DNA of 64,000 nucleotides from Stenotrophomonas cyclobalanopsidis (GTDB lineage: Bacteria; Pseudomonadota; Gammaproteobacteria; Xanthomonadales; Xanthomonadaceae): the NCBI RefSeq assembly GCF_008710035.1, contig NZ_VYKI01000007.1, positions 63,002 to 127,001 on the forward strand. Reading direction: 5' to 3'. A model generated the notes under the pieces. That model was given only the letters and a program-made list of their open reading frames with translations, was not told the DNA's origin and ran no database searches. This document shows, piece after piece, positions 59,114 through 64,000 of the stretch (the stretch's first letter is position 1; every line of letters begins with the position of its first letter). A program made the position numbers and the translations under genes.

Positions 59114-61708
59114 ATGTCAGCTTCCCCCCTTGTCGATCGTTGGATCGTACTGAAGTTCGGCGGCACCTCGGTGTCGCGTCGCCACCGCTGGGACACGATC
59201 GGGAAGCTGGCGAAAAAACGCGCGGAAGAGACCGGCTCGCGCGTGCTGGTGGTGGTCTCGGCGCTGTCCGGGGTCACCAATGAACTGACCGCGATCGCCG
59301 ATGGCGCGCCGGACAGCCGCGACCGCGTGGCCGCCCTGGTCGAACGCCATGAGGGCTTCCTGGTCGAGCTCGGCCTGGGCCGCGAGGTGCTGGGCGAACG
59401 CCTGGCCGCCCTGCAGGGCCTGCTGGATGACCCGCGCGCCGCCACCCGCCCGCTGGAATGGCAGGCCGAAGTGCTGGGCCAGGGCGAGCTGCTCTCCTCG
59501 ACCCTGGGCGCGGCTTACCTGCACGCCTCGGGCCTGGACATGGGCTGGATGGACGCCCGCCAATGGCTGGACGCGATGCCGCCGCAGCCGAACCAGAGTG
59601 AGTGGTCGCAGCGCCTGTCGGTGAACTGCCAATGGCGCGCCGACGCGGACTGGATGCAGCGCTTCCGCGCGCAGCCGACCCGCCTGCTGATCACCCAGGG
59701 CTTCATTTCCCGCCACGCCGACGGCGGCACCGCCATCCTCGGCCGCGGTGGTTCGGATACTTCGGCGGCGTACTTCGGTGCGCTGCTCGGTGCCAGCCGC
59801 GTGGAAATCTGGACCGACGTGCCGGGCATGTTCAGCGCCAACCCCAAGGACGTGCCGGACGCGCGCCTGCTGACCCGCCTGGACTATTACGAAGCGCAGG
59901 AAATCGCCACCACCGGCGCCAAGGTGCTGCACCCGCGCTCGATCAAGCCGTGCCGCGACGCCGGCGTGCCGATGGCCATCCTCGATACCGAGCGCCCGGA
60001 ACTGCCGGGCACCAGCATCGACGGCAGTGCTGCACCGGTGCCGGGCGTGAAGGCGATCAGCCGCCGCAACGGCATCGTGCTGGTGTCGATGGAAGGCATC
60101 GGCATGTGGCAGCAGGTCGGATTCCTGGCCGATGTGTTCGGCCTGTTCAAGAAGCACGGCTTGTCGGTGGACCTGATCGGTTCGGCCGAAACCAACGTCA
60201 CCGTGTCGCTGGATCCGTCCGAGAACCTGGTCAACACCGATGTGCTGGCCGCGCTGTCGGCTGACCTGTCGCAGATCTGCAAGGTGAAGGTGATCGTGCC
60301 GTGCGCGGCCATCACCCTGGTCGGCCGTGGCATGCGTTCGCTGCTGCACAAGCTGTCGGACGTGTGGGCCACCTTCGGCCGCGAGCGCGTGCACATGATC
60401 TCGCAGTCGTCCAACGACCTGAACCTGACCTTCGTCATCGACGAGGCCGATGCCGATGGCCTGCTGCCGATCCTGCATGCCGAGCTGATCGACAGCGGTG
60501 CGATGCCGGTGGAAGAGACCGAAGTGTTCGGCCCGCGCTGGCGCGAGATCGCAGGCACCGTGCGCCCGCGTGGCACGCCGTGGTGGCGTGGCCAGCGTGC
60601 GCACCTGCTGCAGCTGGCCGACGCCGGCACGCCGCGCTACGTCTACCACCTGCCGACCGTGCGTGCCCGCGCCCGCGCGCTGGCCGCGATCAAGCCGATC
60701 GACCAGCGTTACTACGCGATCAAGGCCAACAGCCACCCGGCCATCCTGCAGCTGCTGGAAGCCGAAGGGTTCGGCCTGGAATGCGTTTCGCACGGCGAGC
60801 TGAAGCATGTGTTCCAGCACCTGCCGGAACTGTCGCCCAAGCGCGTGCTGTTCACCCCCAGCTTCTGCCCGCGCGAAGAGTACGAAGCCGGCTTCGCGCT
60901 CGGCGTCACCGTCACCGTGGACAACCTGGAAGCGCTGCAGCGCTGGCCGGATCTGTTCCGCAACCGCGAAATCTGGCTGCGCGTGGACCTGGGCCGTGGC
61001 GAAGGCCACCACGCCAAGGTCCGCACCGGCGGCAAGGATTCCAAGTTCGGCCTGCCGATGGCGCGCGTGGACGAGTTCGTGCGCACCGCCACCGATCTGG
61101 GCACCCGCGTGGTCGGCCTGCATGCTCACCTGGGCAGCGGCGTGGAAACCGCGCAGCACTGGCGCCTGATGTGCGATGAGCTGGCCGGTTTCGCCCGTCG
61201 CATCGGCAGCGTGCAGACCATCGACATCGGTGGTGGCCTGCCGATTCCGTACAGCGAGGAAGACGAGCCGTTCGACCTGGACGCCTGGGCCGAGGGCCTG
61301 ACCGAGGTCAAGGCGCTGCACCCGGCGTTCCGCCTGGCGATCGAGCCGGGCCGCTACCTGGTGGCCGAATCGGGCGTGCTGCTGACCCATGCCACCCAGG
61401 TGGTGGAAAAGGACGGCGTGCGCCGCGTCGGCTTGGATGCCGGCATGAACACGCTGATGCGCCCGGCCCTGTACGACGCCTGGCACGACATCGAGAACCT
61501 CAGCCGCCAAGGCGGTTATGCCGAAGCGGCGTTCGATGTGGTCGGCCCGATCTGCGAATCCAGCGATGTGTTCGGCAAGCGCCGGAAGCTGCCGGTGTCC
61601 ACTGCGCCGGACGATGTGATGCTGATCGCCGACGCCGGTGCCTACGGCTATGTGATGGCCAACACCTACAACCAGCGGGCGATGCCGCGCGAAGACGTGA
61701 TCGAGTGA
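59114..61708 (+). CDS. Bifunctional aspartate kinase/diaminopimelate decarboxylase
   Basis: An 864-residue fusion of the first and last enzymes of lysine synthesis. The N-terminal aspartokinase (to about 470) has KFGGTSVSRRHRW, GRGGSDTSAAYFGALLGA, EIWTDVPGMFSANPKDVPDA and paired ACT domains for feedback control. The C-terminal DAP decarboxylase (from about 495) has the PLP lysine Lys537 in YYAIKANSHP, HLGSGVETAQHW, IDIGGGLPIPY, EPGRYLVAESG and ICESSDVFGK. This lysC-lysA fusion is known from Xanthomonadaceae. It is divergent from the PhzF gene; no lysine riboswitch was seen in the 75-base leader. Confidence 0.95.
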   Translation: MSASPLVDRWIVLKFGGTSVSRRHRWDTIGKLAKKRAEETGSRVLVVVSALSGVTNELTAIADGAPDSRDRVAALVERHEGFLVELGLGREVLGERLAALQGLLDDPRAATRPLEWQAEVLGQGELLSSTLGAAYLHASGLDMGWMDARQWLDAMPPQPNQSEWSQRLSVNCQWRADADWMQRFRAQPTRLLITQGFISRHADGGTAILGRGGSDTSAAYFGALLGASRVEIWTDVPGMFSANPKDVPDARLLTRLDYYEAQEIATTGAKVLHPRSIKPCRDAGVPMAILDTERPELPGTSIDGSAAPVPGVKAISRRNGIVLVSMEGIGMWQQVGFLADVFGLFKKHGLSVDLIGSAETNVTVSLDPSENLVNTDVLAALSADLSQICKVKVIVPCAAITLVGRGMRSLLHKLSDVWATFGRERVHMISQSSNDLNLTFVIDEADADGLLPILHAELIDSGAMPVEETEVFGPRWREIAGTVRPRGTPWWRGQRAHLLQLADAGTPRYVYHLPTVRARARALAAIKPIDQRYYAIKANSHPAILQLLEAEGFGLECVSHGELKHVFQHLPELSPKRVLFTPSFCPREEYEAGFALGVTVTVDNLEALQRWPDLFRNREIWLRVDLGRGEGHHAKVRTGGKDSKFGLPMARVDEFVRTATDLGTRVVGLHAHLGSGVETAQHWRLMCDELAGFARRIGSVQTIDIGGGLPIPYSEEDEPFDLDAWAEGLTEVKALHPAFRLAIEPGRYLVAESGVLLTHATQVVEKDGVRRVGLDAGMNTLMRPALYDAWHDIENLSRQGGYAEAAFDVVGPICESSDVFGKRRKLPVSTAPDDVMLIADAGAYGYVMANTYNQRAMPREDVIE

Positions 61709-61796
61709 TCGCCGCCCTTCGCGCCCTGCACCCGCCCACCGACACGTCCTGCGCTTCGCGCGGGGCGTGCCTGACCGCGCTTGAACTGGATCCGCC

Positions 61797-63149
61797 ATGA
61801 CTGCTTTCGATAAACACCAGGTTTCCCGCTTCCGCTTCGTCCGCTGCGAGTTCGCTGCGGATACCGGCGTGGCCAAGCTGGTCTACGCCTTCGACGATGG
61901 CCCGGAGATGGTGGAAACCATCACCGTGCCGGGCGCTCCGTTCGTGCTGGACGAGGCGCGCGCGGCCGCGGTGCAGCGCACCCTGCAGCTGCTGCACCTG
62001 ATTGCCGGGGTCAGCTACTACAAGGCGGGCGTGCCGGAGACGGTCAGCATCGACAGCTATGCCATCGATGCCGATACCGCAGCGCTGGTGGAAACGGTCT
62101 ACCTCAACGGCCTGGGCGAATTCGCCTACCGCAACGGCCTGAACCTGCGCGGGCGTTTTCGCCTGCCGGTACAGGGCGAAGCGGTGCAGGCGCCGGTGCT
62201 GGGCCTGCAGCCGCATGCGCTGGTGGCCATCGGCGGCGGCAAGGATTCGCTGGTCAGCATCGAAGCGCTGCGCCGTGCCGGCGTGGAGGAGACGGTGACC
62301 TGGATCGGCGGTTCGCAGCTGATCCGTGCCTGTGCCGAGCGCACCGGCCTGCCGACCCTGAACCTGGGCCGCGCGCTGGCGCCGGAACTGTTCGAACTGA
62401 ACCGTCAGGGCGCGTGGAACGGGCACATTCCGGTCACGGCGGTGAACTCGGCGATCATGGTGCTGGCCGCGCTGCTGCAGGGCGTGGACCAGGTGGTGTT
62501 CTCCAACGAGCGCTCGGCCAGCTATGGCAGCCAGATTCCGGGCACCGGCGAAGTGAACCACCAGTGGTCCAAGGGCTGGGCGTTCGAGCAGGCCTTCGGC
62601 AACCACGTGCAGAAGCAGGTGGCCGCCGATCTGCAGTACTACTCGCTGCTGCGCCCGATGTCCGAACTGGCGGTGGGCCGCCAGTTCGCCAAGAGCGACT
62701 TCTACGACGCGCATTTCTCCAGCTGCAACCGCAACTTCCACATCCTCGGCGAGCGCCCGGTGAACCGCTGGTGCGGCGTCTGCCCGAAGTGCCACTTCGT
62801 GTTCCTGGCGCTGGCCCCGTTCATGCCCAAGACCCGCCTGGTGCGAATCTTCGGTCGCAATCTGCTGGACGACGCCGGCCAGGCCGGTGGCTTCGACGCG
62901 CTGCTGGAGTTCCAGGACCACAAGCCGTTTGAATGCGTGGGCGAAGGCCGCGAATCGCGCGCGGCGATGGCGACCCTGGCGCAGCGCCCGGAATGGAAGG
63001 AAGACGTGCTGGTGAAGCGCTTCTGCAACGAGATCCAGCCGCAGCTGGATGCCGCTGAGCTGGAACTGGCACCGCTGCTGCAGCTGCAGGGCGAGCACCG
63101 CATTCCGGCCGCGCTGTGGGAACGTGTGCGTGAAGATTTCACAGCTTGA
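61797..63149 (+). CDS. murL: UDP-MurNAc-L-Ala-L-Glu epimerase
   Basis: A 450-residue protein matching MurL, which epimerises the terminal L-glutamate of UDP-MurNAc-L-Ala-L-Glu to D-glutamate. MurL was found in Xanthomonas as part of a route that replaces the glutamate racemase/MurD path. The sequence has a PP-loop-like ATP-binding segment, [21 protein letters not shown] (about 140-160), then [33 protein letters not shown] and a cysteine cluster [29 protein letters not shown] that could bind metal. The following gene encodes its partner ligase and overlaps it by 20 bases. Confidence 0.9.
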   Translation: MTAFDKHQVSRFRFVRCEFAADTGVAKLVYAFDDGPEMVETITVPGAPFVLDEARAAAVQRTLQLLHLIAGVSYYKAGVPETVSIDSYAIDADTAALVETVYLNGLGEFAYRNGLNLRGRFRLPVQGEAVQAPVLGLQPHALVAIGGGKDSLVSIEALRRAGVEETVTWIGGSQLIRACAERTGLPTLNLGRALAPELFELNRQGAWNGHIPVTAVNSAIMVLAALLQGVDQVVFSNERSASYGSQIPGTGEVNHQWSKGWAFEQAFGNHVQKQVAADLQYYSLLRPMSELAVGRQFAKSDFYDAHFSSCNRNFHILGERPVNRWCGVCPKCHFVFLALAPFMPKTRLVRIFGRNLLDDAGQAGGFDALLEFQDHKPFECVGEGRESRAAMATLAQRPEWKEDVLVKRFCNEIQPQLDAAELELAPLLQLQGEHRIPAALWERVREDFTA

Positions 63150-64000
63150 AGGAAAGCGCGTTGCGCTGTGGGGCTGGGGGCGTGAGGGCCGCGCGGCGTT
63201 TGCCGTGCTGCGCGCGCGCCTGCCTGCGCTGGCCCTGAGCCTGTTCTGCCCGGCCGCCGAGGCCGAGGCCGCGCGTGCGGAAACGCAGGGGCTGCTGGAC
63301 GTGCGCGGCGAGCCCACTGCCGAGGCGCTGGCCGCGTTCGAGGTGGTGATCAAGTCGCCCGGCATCAGCCCTTACCAGCCGATCGCGCTGGCGGCAGCGG
63401 GGCAGGGCACGGCCTTCATCGGCGGCACCGCGCTGTGGTTTGCCGAACATGCGGGCGACGATGGCATCGTGCACGACACCGTGTGCGTGACCGGCACCAA
63501 GGGCAAGAGCACCACCACCGCACTGGTGGCGCACCTGCTGCGCGCGGCCGGCCACCGCACCGGCCTGGTCGGCAATATCGGGCTGCCGCTGCTGGAGGTG
63601 CTGGACCCGCAGCCGGCGCCCGCGTTCTGGGCGGTGGAACTGTCCAGCTACCAGACCGGTGAAGTGGCGCGCAGCGGCGCCCGCCCGCAGGTGGCGGTGG
63701 TGCTCAACCTGTTCCCGGAACACCTGGACTGGCACGGCAGCGAACAGCGCTACATCGAAGACAAGCTGCGGCTGGTGACCGAGGCCGCGCCGCGGATTGC
63801 CGTGCTCAATGCCGCCGATCCGCATCTGGCCGCGCTCTCGTTGCCGGACAGTGACGTGGTCTGGTTCAACCAGCCGCAGGGCTGGCACATGCGCGGTGAC
63901 ATCGTGCATCGCGGCGAACAGGCCGTGTTCGATACCCGCAACACGCCGCTGCCGGGCCGCCACAACCGCGGCAACCTGTGCGCGGTGCTGGCCGCGCTGG
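63130..64000 (+). CDS. murD2: UDP-MurNAc-L-Ala:L-glutamate ligase MurD2 (partial, runs off the window)
   Basis: The first ~290 residues of a Mur ligase. The GTG start ([24 protein letters not shown]) overlaps the end of murL. The ATP-binding loop is [19 protein letters not shown] (about 118-134), with [11 protein letters not shown] and [12 protein letters not shown] as further Mur-ligase motifs. It resembles MurD but lies next to murL, as in Xanthomonas, where MurD2 adds L-glutamate and MurL then epimerises it. No stop is reached before the window ends. Confidence 0.88.
   Translation, partial: MKISQLEGKRVALWGWGREGRAAFAVLRARLPALALSLFCPAAEAEAARAETQGLLDVRGEPTAEALAAFEVVIKSPGISPYQPIALAAAGQGTAFIGGTALWFAEHAGDDGIVHDTVCVTGTKGKSTTTALVAHLLRAAGHRTGLVGNIGLPLLEVLDPQPAPAFWAVELSSYQTGEVARSGARPQVAVVLNLFPEHLDWHGSEQRYIEDKLRLVTEAAPRIAVLNAADPHLAALSLPDSDVVWFNQPQGWHMRGDIVHRGEQAVFDTRNTPLPGRHNRGNLCAVLAAL

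Noticed and set aside
59117..61876. 919-residue minus-strand open frame opposite the lysC-lysA fusion
   Set aside because: It has shadow composition (H/R/Q/A-rich, no motifs) and is antisense to a gene with clear catalytic residues in both halves.

Overview
The window is chromosomal DNA from a high-GC gammaproteobacterium of the Xanthomonadaceae, most likely Stenotrophomonas (S. maltophilia complex). The reasons are: many GTAG-headed palindromic repeats of the SMAG type known from S. maltophilia; a fused aspartate kinase/diaminopimelate decarboxylase; the MurL/MurD2 pair for peptidoglycan glutamate; and Xanthomonadaceae-style gene orders (rpoN/PTS block, SUF block). The first ~80 bases are G and C homopolymers that look like an assembly artefact. 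No tRNA, rRNA, CRISPR array or prophage was seen.

Layout. 0.2-3.6 kb: YitT-like membrane protein, tag, then algH-ruvX-pyrB. 3.6-4.4 kb: an intact REP-associated tyrosine transposase (RAYT) between inverted REP arrays. 4.4-7.0 kb: lipoprotein esterase, zinc-ribbon protein and mgtE. 7.1-17.5 kb: a long leftward block, kdsD-kdsC-lptC-lptA-lptB-rpoN-hpf-ptsN-hprK-rapZ-IIA(Man)-ptsH-ptsI, which joins LPS precursor synthesis and transport to sigma-54 and a regulatory PTS. 17.5-19.4 kb: ibaG-murA and a membrane-anchored EF-hand protein. 19.5-26.4 kb: two DUF3108 paralogues, purN, a membrane protein, purM, then DUF2066-perM-hda. 26.8-30.4 kb: murU-amgK (MurNAc recycling), a GlsB/YeaQ protein and an M20 peptidase.

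30.6-33.7 kb: a small exported HhH protein; a gene-free stretch that reads as a CsrB/RsmZ-like small RNA (hairpins with AGGA loops, then an intrinsic terminator); two L,D-transpeptidases and HutD. 33.8-45.5 kb: iron region with three Fur-box-like sites, two TonB-dependent receptors, each preceded by a small membrane/secreted protein, a PiuC dioxygenase, and a five-gene operon (PepSY, DUF2271, DUF4198, ApbE, membrane flavoreductase) that looks like an extracytosolic flavin-based ferric reductase. 45.5-52.5 kb: Rieske protein, GNAT, a second RAYT broken by one amber codon and flanked by a different palindrome family, and sufR-sufBCDS. 52.6-64 kb: SET-domain methyltransferase, DJ-1/PfpI protein, small exported proteins, an HU-like protein with a lysine-rich tail, OsmC, two PhzF paralogues, lysC-lysA fusion, murL and the start of murD2.

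The most interesting signals are the candidate RsmA-binding RNA, the two RAYTs with separate cognate palindrome families, REP sequences that supply the stop codons of neighbouring genes, and a flavinylation-like motif in the DUF2271 protein. All functional calls come from reading motifs and gene order; no database search was run.
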